A stretch of 64,000 nucleotides of DNA, from contig CANFCG010000003.1 in assembly GCA_947445115.1 (NCBI GenBank), forward strand, positions 1 to 64,000. Direction: 5' to 3'. Both the position numbers and the translations under genes were made by a program. Numbering within the stretch: position 1 is the stretch's first letter; each line of letters starts with the position of its first letter. Origin of the DNA: Comamonadaceae bacterium (lineage in GTDB: Bacteria > Pseudomonadota > Gammaproteobacteria > Burkholderiales > Burkholderiaceae_C). This document shows positions 18,777 through 27,280 of the stretch, piece by piece. The notes under the pieces are model-generated. The model searched no databases. It was not told the DNA's origin and worked only from the letters and a program-made list of their open reading frames with translations.

Positions 18777-21341
18777 TTATACTTTCCTCGGCGGTCCAGC
18801 AAACTTCACGGCGAACTCGCCCCACGCTTGCATATCAACCTCCACCATTGCCACACTGCCAGCTTCTACTTGCGCCCAAGCCTTACCCAGTATGGCTTTT
18901 GAATGCGTGGGCAGAGCTAAAAGATGATGCTGCACGCCGATGCTTTCACACAGCATGGCGAAGTTAGGCGTGTGCAATTCCACATACGCGTGGCGCGAGC
19001 CGTAGTCCGCGTCTTGAATGTTTTTAATCACACCGTAGCGCTGGTCGTTCATGACGATAAGCAAAAGACTCGCACGCTCTTGCACAGCGCACGCTAGCTC
19101 GCCCACGTTCAGCATCAAGCCGCCGTCGCCGCACATCGCAACTGCAGGCGTACCGTTGATGGATGCGCCAATAGCCATTTGCAAACCCTGTCCAATGCCG
19201 CCGCCTAGCGCATGCACGCCTTGCCAGGCTCTAGTTAAATTGACGCTGCGATTGCCCCACATCGTGTTGGACAGCGTGATGTCGCGCACCCATGCAGGTG
19301 GCGAATTAGGATTGCGTTTGGTTGCTGAATCGACTAAATTTTTTACCGCATTTTTAAGCGTGACATATGCCGCTAGGCCACTGTCCACTTGGGCTTCCGC
19401 TGCTTTGCGTGCCGATTGAATCTGCGCTGTCCACGTGCTGTCGATGTTGGTTTCACCTTCCAACTTTTCCGCTAAGGCATTCAAAGTGAGTGCTGCATCA
19501 GCGCATATAAATTGTTGCGCTACGTAAGGATGCGCATCACAAGCTTTTGGGTTGGCGTCAACGCGGTAAAGGTTCTTGGGTAGTTGCAATTTGTAGGTCA
19601 GCGTCTCGTTGCTGCGAAGGCGCGAACCCACGACCAGCATGGCATCCGAAGCGGCATACAAATCTTGCGCGGCCTTTTGCAAGTTGAACGCACCCATGCT
19701 TTGCGGATGATCTTCTGGAACAACGCCGCGTCCTTGTACCGATGTGACCACGCCAAAACCGAGTTTGACTAGGCGATCTACCGCCGCGCCCGCTTGCCGT
19801 GCGCCGCCACCTAACCACAGCAGTGGACGTTTGCTGGATTTGAAAATTTCCACCAGGGCATCGAGCTGTAGGCCATACGGGAATTGGGCTACAGGCAAGA
19901 GGCTCTGCAAAGTCAATCTCGATGTGGCTTGCAGGTCGACGGGTCGTTCCAACTGCAATTTTTGCACATCAATCGCAATCTCGATGCTCACAGGACCGCA
20001 CGGCGGTGTGAAGGCTAGCGCCACGGCTTGCTTCAAAACGGCGAATGCTTCCTCAGGTTTACTGATGCGAAATGCCGCTTTGCAAACCGCACGCAGCATC
20101 CCGAGTTGGTCTTGCGCTTCGTGGATAAAACCTAGATTGAGATCAAGATAGGGTGATTCAATTTGCCCAGTTAAATGCAGCATCGGCGTACCTGCTGTCA
20201 GCGCTTCCACCATTGCACCCGCGGCATTGCCCGCGCCTGTGCCCGTACTGGTGACGACTACGCCAAGGTGCTGATTCACACGCGCATAAGCGTCCGCCAT
20301 ATTACAAGCGCCCGCTTCGCCGCGAGCGGAGATAAATTTGATTTTTCCGCGTGTGTGAAAACCATCCAAGATCGGCATGTTGTGGATGGAGATCACGCCG
20401 AAAGCGGCACGCACGCCAATAGCTGCCAGAAATTCGGCGCACAGATCGCCGACGGTGATTGGTGAGCCGACCCCCCTGTCACTGCGTGACATCCCCCCTA
20501 TCGCATAGGGGAGAACGAAGTCAGGCGCACTGGTATTTGTTTGCCCCTGCGAAGTAGGGGAAATGTCCGCGTGAGCGGACAAAGGGGTCAAAAGCGCATT
20601 GACTATCTCTGGTGCTTCAAGCGCACAAAAATGTCCGACCGCACCTAAATCAACAAGCGTGGTGTTCGCCGTTGCTGCAACTTTGGCGCAAGCTGCAGGC
20701 GGCGTGATGGTGTCTAAGCTGCCAACTGCTACTCGAACAGGGCAGGTGACTTTTGCTAAATCTAGATCGATATCGCCATTCGCCAGCATGGTGGCCGCTT
20801 GCGTGTAGCCGCGCTCGTTCAGCTGAGCCATCAGGTTGTATGCCTTATCCAGTAAGGCTTGTGGGCTATTGGGCGCGAGTAGCGCTGCGCTTCTTGCTTT
20901 TGCCATGCCAGCGATTCCGAGCTTGTTCATCGTCGCTAAACGGCTTTGCAATTTCTCTTGACGCTTGGATTCACTCACCGCGCCATAACCGTGTGCAGGC
21001 GAGAGCAAAATCAATTCACCCACACGCGCAGGTTGCATCGCAGCGGCGGCAGTGGCAGTCAAACAACCTAGCGAATGTCCAACTAATACGATGGGTGTGG
21101 TGACCTTCAACTCATCCAACCAAGCCCACATTGCGGTTGCGTAATCGGCGGCGCTTGGCGCATCCATAGCAAGATGAGAGCTGCCAAGATAACCGGGGGC
21201 ATTCCATGCCAGCACTCGCACATTGTTCCTTGTACTTGCCGCATCTAATTGATATTGCCAGCTGCCCGCGTTAGAGCCAATGCCGTGCAGCAGCACATGC
21301 GTCACTTGGGCTGCGTTGCCAGCTTGTAAAAAATCAATCAC
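18777..21341 (-). CDS. Fusion: alpha/beta hydrolase :: thiamine-diphosphate-dependent enzyme
   Basis: An 854-residue protein with two complete enzymes. Residues 1-250 are an alpha/beta hydrolase: oxyanion region LLHGIGSNAGSW, nucleophile S90 in VGHSLG, D210 in GSLDTITPP and H237 in GAVGHFCALE. Residues about 295-854 are a ThDP enzyme of the acetolactate synthase/benzoylformate decarboxylase fold: catalytic E342 in ARGEAGACNMADAYAR, a central domain with LGGGARQAGAAVDRL, and the ThDP motif beginning at G738 (GDGGLMLNVGE...VMND). Residues 251-291 are encoded by a 121-bp multi-hairpin element, so the fusion point coincides with it. The start is a GTG overlapping the cupin stop by 8 bp. The substrate is unknown. 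Confidence 0.9.
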   Translation of the reverse strand: MIDFLQAGNAAQVTHVLLHGIGSNAGSWQYQLDAASTRNNVRVLAWNAPGYLGSSHLAMDAPSAADYATAMWAWLDELKVTTPIVLVGHSLGCLTATAAAAMQPARVGELILLSPAHGYGAVSESKRQEKLQSRLATMNKLGIAGMAKARSAALLAPNSPQALLDKAYNLMAQLNERGYTQAATMLANGDIDLDLAKVTCPVRVAVGSLDTITPPAACAKVAATANTTLVDLGAVGHFCALEAPEIVNALLTPLSAHADISPTSQGQTNTSAPDFVLPYAIGGMSRSDRGVGSPITVGDLCAEFLAAIGVRAAFGVISIHNMPILDGFHTRGKIKFISARGEAGACNMADAYARVNQHLGVVVTSTGTGAGNAAGAMVEALTAGTPMLHLTGQIESPYLDLNLGFIHEAQDQLGMLRAVCKAAFRISKPEEAFAVLKQAVALAFTPPCGPVSIEIAIDVQKLQLERPVDLQATSRLTLQSLLPVAQFPYGLQLDALVEIFKSSKRPLLWLGGGARQAGAAVDRLVKLGFGVVTSVQGRGVVPEDHPQSMGAFNLQKAAQDLYAASDAMLVVGSRLRSNETLTYKLQLPKNLYRVDANPKACDAHPYVAQQFICADAALTLNALAEKLEGETNIDSTWTAQIQSARKAAEAQVDSGLAAYVTLKNAVKNLVDSATKRNPNSPPAWVRDITLSNTMWGNRSVNLTRAWQGVHALGGGIGQGLQMAIGASINGTPAVAMCGDGGLMLNVGELACAVQERASLLLIVMNDQRYGVIKNIQDADYGSRHAYVELHTPNFAMLCESIGVQHHLLALPTHSKAILGKAWAQVEAGSVAMVEVDMQAWGEFAVKFAGPPRKV
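20469..20589. repeat. 121-bp composite palindromic element inside a coding sequence
   Basis: Terminal inverted repeats GACCCC and GGGGTC bracket four consecutive inverted repeats: GTCAC/GTGAC (20478-20490), CCCCTAT/ATAGGGG (20495-20511), CCCCT/AGGGG (20544-20560) and GTCCGC/GCGGAC (20565-20580). It has the look of a non-autonomous, MITE- or REP-like intergenic repeat. Here it is open in the host frame and encodes the linker between the hydrolase and ThDP domains. It is the only copy seen in the window. Confidence 0.75.
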
Positions 21342-21846
21342 GCTTGATACCTGCCAGCGGCGAATCAGGTGGATAGGTTGGTCGCACAGGCGATGGCGAA
21401 CCCAGCATCACGCACATCAGCGCATCCTCGTCGCCGATATTGATTTCTTCGCGGTACACGCCTGGTGGCACACTAATTAAGTCGCGCTCGGTCAAAACCG
21501 TTTCCCATCTGCCGAGCACAGTGATTTCATCTTCGGCGCGTAGCTCGCAAATCACTTTCATCGTGCCCTTAAGCATAAAAAATATCTCTTCTACGTCGCG
21601 ATGGATATGGGCGGGGCCTTCGTTGCCCTTGGGGATGACCATGGTCGAAAACGTGAAGTGTTCGGCGGGCACGGTGTTGTTGTCAGTTGCGACGCCTGTA
21701 CCGCCTGTGCCCATGTAGCGCATTTGCGCACGTGCGTATTTGGGGTCAAAGTCAGCTTGAAATTTGAGCGCATTCCAATCAAATTCACGCGTCGCAAAAC
21801 GCGCCACGCGGTTGGTCATTTGTTGGTCAAAGTTTGTTTTATCCAT
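21334..21846 (-). CDS. Cupin-domain protein
   Basis: A 170-residue single-cupin protein. The metal-binding motif 1 is GPAHIHRDVEEIFFMLKGTM (His-x-His, Glu and a following Gly), and motif 2 is the region ISVPPGVYREEINIGDEDA. The second motif lacks the usual His, so metal binding may be altered. Such small cupins act as isomerases, dioxygenases or sensors, and none can be assigned. It lies 12 bp after the SDR gene and overlaps the fusion gene. Confidence 0.85.
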   Translation of the reverse strand: MDKTNFDQQMTNRVARFATREFDWNALKFQADFDPKYARAQMRYMGTGGTGVATDNNTVPAEHFTFSTMVIPKGNEGPAHIHRDVEEIFFMLKGTMKVICELRAEDEITVLGRWETVLTERDLISVPPGVYREEINIGDEDALMCVMLGSPSPVRPTYPPDSPLAGIKRD

Positions 21847-21858
21847 TTTTACCTTCCT

Positions 21859-22626
21859 TCAATTCATCACAAAGCCACCATTCACGGGCAGCAATTGCCC
21901 CGTGATGTAGCCGCTCTCTTTTGACAACAAGAACATCACCGCTGCGGTGATGTCGTTTGCCGTTTGTTCGCGTTTGATGGCGCGTCCGTTTTTATATTGG
22001 TCGTATCGAGCTTGCGGCACGTATTCGGTCGATTCGCCTATGGTGAGTCCAGGTGCAATCGCATTCACCGTGATGCCGTGCTCTCCCAGTTCCCTCGCCA
22101 TCGAATGCGTCATCGCAATGATGGCGCCCTTGCTGGCGACATACGCCATCAAGTTGGGCGCGCCCCACAGCGCTGTGTCGGAGGCCACGTTCACAACGCG
22201 TCCCAAGCTATGTTCCTCGCTAGCCCTTATCAGGTTTGGCTTGGCGGCAACCGTTGTTAGCCAAGTCCCTTTGACATTGACCGCCATTACCTTATCCCAC
22301 ACGTCCTCAGAAACGGCTTCCATTGCCTGACCGCCCGAATTGGTAATGGCAGCGTTGTTGACGAGGCCATCTAATCCCCCGAGCCACGCGACCGCTTCAG
22401 CCATCGCTGCATTGACCGATGCGCTATCGCTGACATCCATGTGCACATACTTGGCGCGTTCATCAAACTGAGCGTTCAATTTAATCGCGAGCGCCGCGCC
22501 GCGCTCATGCAGAACATCGGTAAGCACAACTCGTGCGCCTGCCCGCAAAGCCTCGCGGGCAAAGGCCTCACCCAAACCGCGGGCTGCGCCTGTTATGAGA
22601 ATGCGGTGGTTGGCAAGCTGAGTCAT
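21859..22626 (-). CDS. Short-chain dehydrogenase/reductase (SDR)
   Basis: A classical SDR of 255 residues. The cofactor motif is LITGAARGLGEAFA (TGxxxGxG), the structural motif is LVNNAAITN, the catalytic Ser lies in VNVASDTALWG and the Tyr-x3-Lys in YVASKGA. Asp in VVLTDVLHE after strand 2 favours NAD(H) over NADP(H). The C-terminal GYITGQLLPVNGGFVMN is typical. The ATG overlaps the Crp/Fnr gene stop by 4 bp. It oxidises or reduces an alcohol/ketone in the pathway, identity unknown. Confidence 0.92.
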   Translation of the reverse strand: MTQLANHRILITGAARGLGEAFAREALRAGARVVLTDVLHERGAALAIKLNAQFDERAKYVHMDVSDSASVNAAMAEAVAWLGGLDGLVNNAAITNSGGQAMEAVSEDVWDKVMAVNVKGTWLTTVAAKPNLIRASEEHSLGRVVNVASDTALWGAPNLMAYVASKGAIIAMTHSMARELGEHGITVNAIAPGLTIGESTEYVPQARYDQYKNGRAIKREQTANDITAAVMFLLSKESGYITGQLLPVNGGFVMN

Positions 22627-23318
22627 AAAGTAGGGACTAGCTTTTCTAGCTCGGTGAGGTTATTCAAAGTCACGGTTTTACCTTCGATTGAAATCAAATG
22701 GCGCTCTTGCAGTTCTCTGAAACTGCGGGACAGTGTTTCAGGGGCTAAATCTAGCGCTGCGGCAATCAAATTTTTGTTGAGTGCCAGATCGAACTTGTGC
22801 GGCTGATCTGGCATTGACGGATGCGGATAGCTACGCAACAAGTAGACGGCCAGCCTTTCAATGGGTGTGGTGTGACTGGTGGACTCGATGTTTTCGACGA
22901 CTTCGCGCATGCGTAGCGAGAGGGAGGCCAGCATGCGCAGGGCAAAGCGGCTATCGCGCTCAATCAATTGCAAAAACGCGTAGCGCGGAATGTAGGCCAG
23001 CAAACTGTCTTCAAGCGTCGTGGCACTGAGGTAATAAGGCTGCTCTAAAAACATGGTGATATCGCCAAAAGTTTCGCCAGCTTCGACTACATCCAAAGGT
23101 TTTTCAGTGCCGCTGCTGGTTTGAAGCGAAACCATGACGCGCCCATAGACCACGACATGAAAGCCTTCGCAAGGATCGCTGGGCTTGCAGACGACTTGGC
23201 GCTTTTTAACTTTGATGAGAGACGCGGCATCGACCAACGCGGCAATATCGCTCTCCTCTGCCTGCGCAAAGAGAGGCAAGTGCCGTAGCAAGGACGAGAA
23301 TTGTGCGGTGTCTAGCAT
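22623..23318 (-). CDS. Crp/Fnr-family transcriptional regulator
   Basis: A 231-residue regulator with an N-terminal cyclic-nucleotide-like sensor (about 10-130) and a C-terminal winged helix-turn-helix (about 150-225). The recognition helix APETLSRSFREL places E194, S197 and R198 in the E-x2-S-R pattern that FNR uses to read TTGAT half-sites. The N-terminal cysteine cluster of FNR is absent, so it is closer to the Dnr/Nnr/FixK groups, with unknown effector. It is the first gene of the leftward catabolic operon. A perfect TTGAT-N4-ATCAA site lies 63 bp upstream, suggesting autoregulation and control of both arms. Confidence 0.9.
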   Translation of the reverse strand: MLDTAQFSSLLRHLPLFAQAEESDIAALVDAASLIKVKKRQVVCKPSDPCEGFHVVVYGRVMVSLQTSSGTEKPLDVVEAGETFGDITMFLEQPYYLSATTLEDSLLAYIPRYAFLQLIERDSRFALRMLASLSLRMREVVENIESTSHTTPIERLAVYLLRSYPHPSMPDQPHKFDLALNKNLIAAALDLAPETLSRSFRELQERHLISIEGKTVTLNNLTELEKLVPTL

Positions 23319-23378
23319 GGATATAGGGACGACAAAGACGACATACTATTGTGCTTGCTCTGGGTTGGCAAATCTACG

Positions 23379-23396
23379 CCTTGATTGCAATCAAGG
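23379..23396. promoter_or_regulatory. FNR/Dnr-type operator
   Basis: The 18-bp perfect palindrome CCTTGATTGCAATCAAGG contains TTGAT-N4-ATCAA, the consensus of FNR-class regulators. It lies in the 176-bp divergent region between the regulator gene and the rightward Bug gene. The symmetry lets it serve both arms. No convincing -10/-35 pair was identified in this gap. Confidence 0.8.
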
Positions 23397-23494
23397 ATTT
23401 CAAACCTAGTACGCGAAATGTGGGTTTACCCTAGGCTATGACTAGTGCATGGCTTGATTAGACTCAAACTTTTACACAATTAAAAGGAATCGCA

Positions 23495-24481
23495 ATGATG
23501 TCTTCATTCAAACTTAGGCTTGGATCTGCTCTCTGCGCACTTGGTGCACTCTGCCTGATGCCCGCTGCTGTGGCGCAGACGTACCCAAGCAAAGCTGTCT
23601 CCATCATCGTCAGCTATCCAGCTGGCGGCGACACCGATGTGATTGCACGTATTTTTGCCGAGCGTTTAGGCGCAAAGTTCGGTCAGCAATTTGTGGTGGA
23701 AAACAAACCTGGGGCCAGCGGCACGATTGGCAACGCTTTGGTTGCTAAAGCGCCTGCCGACGGACATACGCTGCTGTTTACGCCAAGCACCATTTCGACT
23801 GCTTTGCTGGTGCTCAAGACGGGTTCGGGCGCAACTTACGACACCTTGAATGACTTCACCCCCATCATGCAAATTGGCACACAGCCTTTGTATTTATTTT
23901 CGAACAGCGCCTCGGGCATTAAAAACGTGAAGGACTTGCTGGACGCGGCCAAAGCTGACAAAGTTAAAACCTATGGCTCGCCCGGTAGTGGATCACCTAT
24001 GCATGTGCTGGGAGAAATGTTTAATCGCTCGACTGGCACAAAATTACAGCAAGTGCCTTATCGCGGTACAGGTCCTGTGGTCACCGATTTGGTGGGCGGA
24101 CATCTACAGTTTGCCATCAGTACTTTGGGCCCAATGGCACAACATGTAGCGAGTGGCAAGGTCCTGAACCTTGCAATTGCTGACGGCAAGCGCTCTGTGC
24201 TCAGTCCAGACGTGCCCACTTTGTCAGAGGTCGGCGTGAAGGATGCGGACGTGATGGCTTGGCTGGGTGTGATGGGACCAAAGGGGATGCCCGCCAGCGT
24301 GGTGGCTACGCTCAATGCCGCCATGAACGAAATTTTGAAAGCACCTGATGTGCAGCAGCGCCTGCGCACCATGGGCACGATTTCGAGTGGCGGTGATAGT
24401 GCTGTGCTGGCACGTGCACATGCAGGCGACAATGCCAAATATGGCAAAGTTATTCAAGACTTAAAAATCCAAGCTGAATAA
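23495..24481 (+). CDS. Bug/TctC-family solute-binding protein (rightward arm)
   Basis: A 328-residue periplasmic receptor with a clear signal peptide ending in AAVAQT. Family motifs are KAVSIIVSYPAGGDTDVIA, ENKPGASGTIGNALVAKAP, YGSPGSGSPMHVLGEMF and VPYRGTGPVVTDLVGGH. An AAAAGGA ribosome site precedes the ATG. It is the third Bug protein in the window and the first gene of the arm divergent from the Crp/Fnr regulator, so it is the best candidate for capturing the pathway substrate. No TctA/TctB partner is nearby. Confidence 0.9.
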   Translation: MMSSFKLRLGSALCALGALCLMPAAVAQTYPSKAVSIIVSYPAGGDTDVIARIFAERLGAKFGQQFVVENKPGASGTIGNALVAKAPADGHTLLFTPSTISTALLVLKTGSGATYDTLNDFTPIMQIGTQPLYLFSNSASGIKNVKDLLDAAKADKVKTYGSPGSGSPMHVLGEMFNRSTGTKLQQVPYRGTGPVVTDLVGGHLQFAISTLGPMAQHVASGKVLNLAIADGKRSVLSPDVPTLSEVGVKDADVMAWLGVMGPKGMPASVVATLNAAMNEILKAPDVQQRLRTMGTISSGGDSAVLARAHAGDNAKYGKVIQDLKIQAE

Positions 24482-24501
24482 GCCTCATATTTGATTTAAA
24501 A

Positions 24502-24777
24502 ATGTCTGACACATCATTCCAAATCGTTCTAGAACGTACAGGTAAAACCTTTGATATCCCAGCTGATGCCACTATCTTGGAAGTGCTTGAGCTGGAGGGC
24601 GTGAGCGTTCCAAGCTCCTGCCAACAAGGCGTGTGCGGCACGTGTGAGATCAAGGTGCTGGGCGGCGAGATTGATCACCGCGATATGGTGCTGACGGCAT
24701 ATGAAAAATCATCTGGCCAGTCCATGATGATTTGCTGCTCGCGTGCAAAAGGCGCATCGCTCACGCTTGATTTGTAA
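24502..24777 (+). CDS. [2Fe-2S] plant-type ferredoxin
   Basis: A stand-alone 91-residue ferredoxin. The cluster cysteines are in SSCQQGVCGTCE (C-x4-C-x2-C) and MMICCSRAKG. It resembles the C-terminal ferredoxin domain of vanillate O-demethylase-type reductases, but the flavin/NAD domains are missing. It lies 20 bp after the Bug gene. A likely role is electron transfer to the Rieske oxygenase at the far end of the divergent operon; the cognate reductase is not in the window. Confidence 0.92.
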   Translation: MSDTSFQIVLERTGKTFDIPADATILEVLELEGVSVPSSCQQGVCGTCEIKVLGGEIDHRDMVLTAYEKSSGQSMMICCSRAKGASLTLDL

Positions 24778-24792
24778 CTGCTGGTCTTGCGC

Positions 24793-25566
24793 ATGATGGC
24801 CTTTCTCCCCACTTTGCTGGCGCTCTTGGCGTTCGGTTTTGTGGTGGCGGGTTTGATTCACATTTCTGGCGTGGGTGCTGGCGTATTGCTCGTCCCAAGT
24901 CTCATGGTTATTTTTAAGCTCTCGCCCACAGCGGCGGTGGCAACAGCCAGTTTATTTTCCGTTCTGTTTCGTGTGGGCAGTATTGCCAGTATTAGAAGGA
25001 GCGGTCATGTCCAGTGGCCTGCATTTAAGCGCTTTGTGATGTTTGCCCTACCTGTTGCCGCGGTCTGCGCCGCGCTAGCAGGCTTTGTGCCCAAAGTGAT
25101 GCCCCAGTGGCGAAGCGCCATTGATGGCACGGTTCGCGGTTTGGTGTTAGTGGCCTGCTTGATTGCGTTGGTGTCGTTGTACTCTGAGCGAATCAAAGCT
25201 GGCTTGCGCAAGCTAGGCATGGCGGGCATGGCATCAGTTTCAGGCTTTTTTATAGGCGCATCGGGCGTGGGCGGCGGCGCACTCGTGGTGCCTGCGCTGT
25301 TGTCGCTGGGCACACTCAGCGCGACCGAAGCGATTGCGACGTCTAGCGTTATCAGCATTGTGCTCATGGCCTCTAGCAGCCTGCTCTACGCCATATCGGG
25401 TGCCGTGCAGTGGCTGTATTTGCTTTGCATGCTGGTGGGCGGCTACGCGTCGTTACCGCTTGCAATTCGGGTGCAGAAGAGACTCAGCCAAAAAACACTC
25501 GTGGACATTGTTGCGGCACTGATTGTGGTATCGCTCAATGGCATGGCCATTCAGTGGTTTGTTTAG
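24793..25566 (+). CDS. TauE/SafE-family membrane permease
   Basis: A membrane protein of 257 residues from ATG 24793 (a TTG at 24787 is also in frame) with about eight hydrophobic segments. The two repeated family motifs are visible: HISGVGAGVLLVPSLMV in the N-terminal half and FFIGASGVGGGALVVPALL in the C-terminal half. Members export sulfite or organosulfonates, or import/export other organic anions. Its place with a Bug receptor and ferredoxin suggests movement of the pathway substrate or a by-product. It is convergent with argB, 2 bp apart. Confidence 0.88.
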   Translation: MMAFLPTLLALLAFGFVVAGLIHISGVGAGVLLVPSLMVIFKLSPTAAVATASLFSVLFRVGSIASIRRSGHVQWPAFKRFVMFALPVAAVCAALAGFVPKVMPQWRSAIDGTVRGLVLVACLIALVSLYSERIKAGLRKLGMAGMASVSGFFIGASGVGGGALVVPALLSLGTLSATEAIATSSVISIVLMASSSLLYAISGAVQWLYLLCMLVGGYASLPLAIRVQKRLSQKTLVDIVAALIVVSLNGMAIQWFV

Positions 25567-25568
25567 AG

Positions 25569-26456
25569 CTACTTGGCTCGAATCATCGTCCCAAAAGCCT
25601 CGTCCGACAGAATCTCTAGCAGCATGGCGTGGGGCACGCGCCCGTCGATGATGTGAACGGCGTTGACGCCGCTCTTCGCTGCATCTAATGCGCCTGCAAT
25701 TTTAGGAATCATGCCGCCGCTAATCGTGCCGTCCTCAATCAAGCCGTCGATTTGTGCAGGTGAAAGTTCGGTCAGCAGCGTTTTGTTTTTATCCAATACG
25801 CCCGCAATGTTGGTCAGCATCAAAAGCTTTTCAGCATTCAGAGCTTTGGCGATTTCGCCTGCCACCACGTCGGCATTGATGTTGTAGCTCTCGTTTTCCG
25901 CGCCAAAACCAATGGGGCTAATCACGGGAATGAACGCGTCGTCTTGCAAGGCTTTGACGATGCTGGCATCGATGCTTTCAATATCGCCTACAAAGCCAAG
26001 ATCGCCTTCTTTTGAAATAAGTTTTTTAGCGCGAATGAGTCCACCATCGCGTCCTGTGAGTCCTACAGCTTTTACTTTCGAATTCGCGCCTGCTTGGTTA
26101 ATGAGCCCCACAATGTCTTGCTGCACTTCGCCCGCCAGCACCCATTCCACAATCTCCATCGTCTCGGCATCCGTTACACGCATGCCGCCTTTGAACTCGC
26201 CTTTTTTGCCAAGCCGCGCCAGTGCGGATTCAATTTGCGGGCCACCGCCGTGCACGACCACAGGGTTCATGCCAACCAGTTTGAGTAACACGACATCCTG
26301 CGCAAACGCCGCTTGCAAGGCTGGGTCTGTCATGGCGTTGCCGCCGTATTTGATGACCAGCGTTTTGCCGTGAAAGCGTTTGATGTAGGGCAGTGCCTGC
26401 GCGAGGATGGCGGCGCGATCGAGGGAGGTGATGGGGGATGAAGTGGAAGTGCTCAT
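25569..26456 (-). CDS. argB: Acetylglutamate kinase
   Basis: Phosphorylates N-acetyl-L-glutamate in arginine biosynthesis. The 295-residue protein shows the amino-acid-kinase motifs [14 protein letters not shown] (ATP-binding Lys), [14 protein letters not shown] (substrate loop), [29 protein letters not shown] and GGMIPKI near the C-terminus. The N-terminal helix with [19 protein letters not shown] resembles the arginine-sensitive hexameric type. It is divergent from hisF across 36 bp. Confidence 0.95.
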   Translation of the reverse strand: MSTSTSSPITSLDRAAILAQALPYIKRFHGKTLVIKYGGNAMTDPALQAAFAQDVVLLKLVGMNPVVVHGGGPQIESALARLGKKGEFKGGMRVTDAETMEIVEWVLAGEVQQDIVGLINQAGANSKVKAVGLTGRDGGLIRAKKLISKEGDLGFVGDIESIDASIVKALQDDAFIPVISPIGFGAENESYNINADVVAGEIAKALNAEKLLMLTNIAGVLDKNKTLLTELSPAQIDGLIEDGTISGGMIPKIAGALDAAKSGVNAVHIIDGRVPHAMLLEILSDEAFGTMIRAK

Positions 26457-26492
26457 AAAACCGAATTATCGTAGGCAATCTAAAATGCGTTC

Positions 26493-27254
26493 ATGCTTGC
26501 AAAAAGAATTATTCCCTGCTTAGACGTCACGGGTGGCCGCGTGGTCAAAGGCGTCAATTTTGTTGAACTGCGCGATGCGGGTGATCCCGTTGAAATTGCA
26601 GCGCGTTACAACGACCAAGGCGCGGACGAACTCACGTTTCTAGACATCACCGCAACCAGCGATGCGCGTGGTTTGATTTTGCCAATTATTGAAGCTGTGG
26701 CCTCCAAAGTATTTATTCCTTTGACGGTGGGCGGCGGCGTGCGCTCGGTCGAGGACGTGCGGCGACTGCTGAATGCGGGTGCGGATAAGGTGAGCTTTAA
26801 CTCGGCAGCAGTGGCTGACCCAGAACTCATTCGCGCGGCAAGCGCCAAGTATGGTTCGCAGTGCATTGTGGTGGCTATCGATGCGAAACGGAACGATGCG
26901 GGCACGGGCTGGGATGTCTACACGCACGGAGGCCGCAAAAACACAGGCCTCGACGTGGTGACGTGGGCAAAACACATGACGACGCTTGGCGCGGGCGAAA
27001 TTTTGCTGACCAGCATGAACAAAGATGGCACGAAATCGGGATTTGATTTAGAGCTGACCCGTGCGGTGAGCGATGCAGTGGCTGTGCCTGTGATTGCATC
27101 GGGCGGCGTGGGCACGCTTGAGCATTTGGCAGATGGCATTCAGCTAGGACATGCTGACGCGGTGCTGGCGGCCAGCATCTTTCACTACGGCGAATTCACA
27201 GTTGGTCAAGCCAAGGCGTTTATGGCCGAGCGCGGGATTCCTGTTAGGCTGTAG
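26493..27254 (+). CDS. hisF: Imidazole glycerol phosphate synthase, cyclase subunit HisF
   Basis: A TIM barrel of 253 residues that, with HisH glutaminase, converts PRFAR to imidazole glycerol phosphate and AICAR. The start [20 protein letters not shown] contains catalytic D11, and [12 protein letters not shown] contains the second catalytic Asp. Phosphate loops are [11 protein letters not shown] and [11 protein letters not shown]. Upstream histidine genes (hisH, hisA) are not adjacent; argB occupies that position. Confidence 0.97.
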   Translation: MLAKRIIPCLDVTGGRVVKGVNFVELRDAGDPVEIAARYNDQGADELTFLDITATSDARGLILPIIEAVASKVFIPLTVGGGVRSVEDVRRLLNAGADKVSFNSAAVADPELIRAASAKYGSQCIVVAIDAKRNDAGTGWDVYTHGGRKNTGLDVVTWAKHMTTLGAGEILLTSMNKDGTKSGFDLELTRAVSDAVAVPVIASGGVGTLEHLADGIQLGHADAVLAASIFHYGEFTVGQAKAFMAERGIPVRL

Positions 27255-27280
27255 CCAAGTAGACGCGAGAAAGAATAAAT

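Noticed and set aside
20469-20589. Calling the multi-hairpin element a tRNA, riboswitch or integron attC site
   Set aside because: It has several independent stems but no cloverleaf, no anticodon arm and no attC core sites, and it lies inside an open coding frame.
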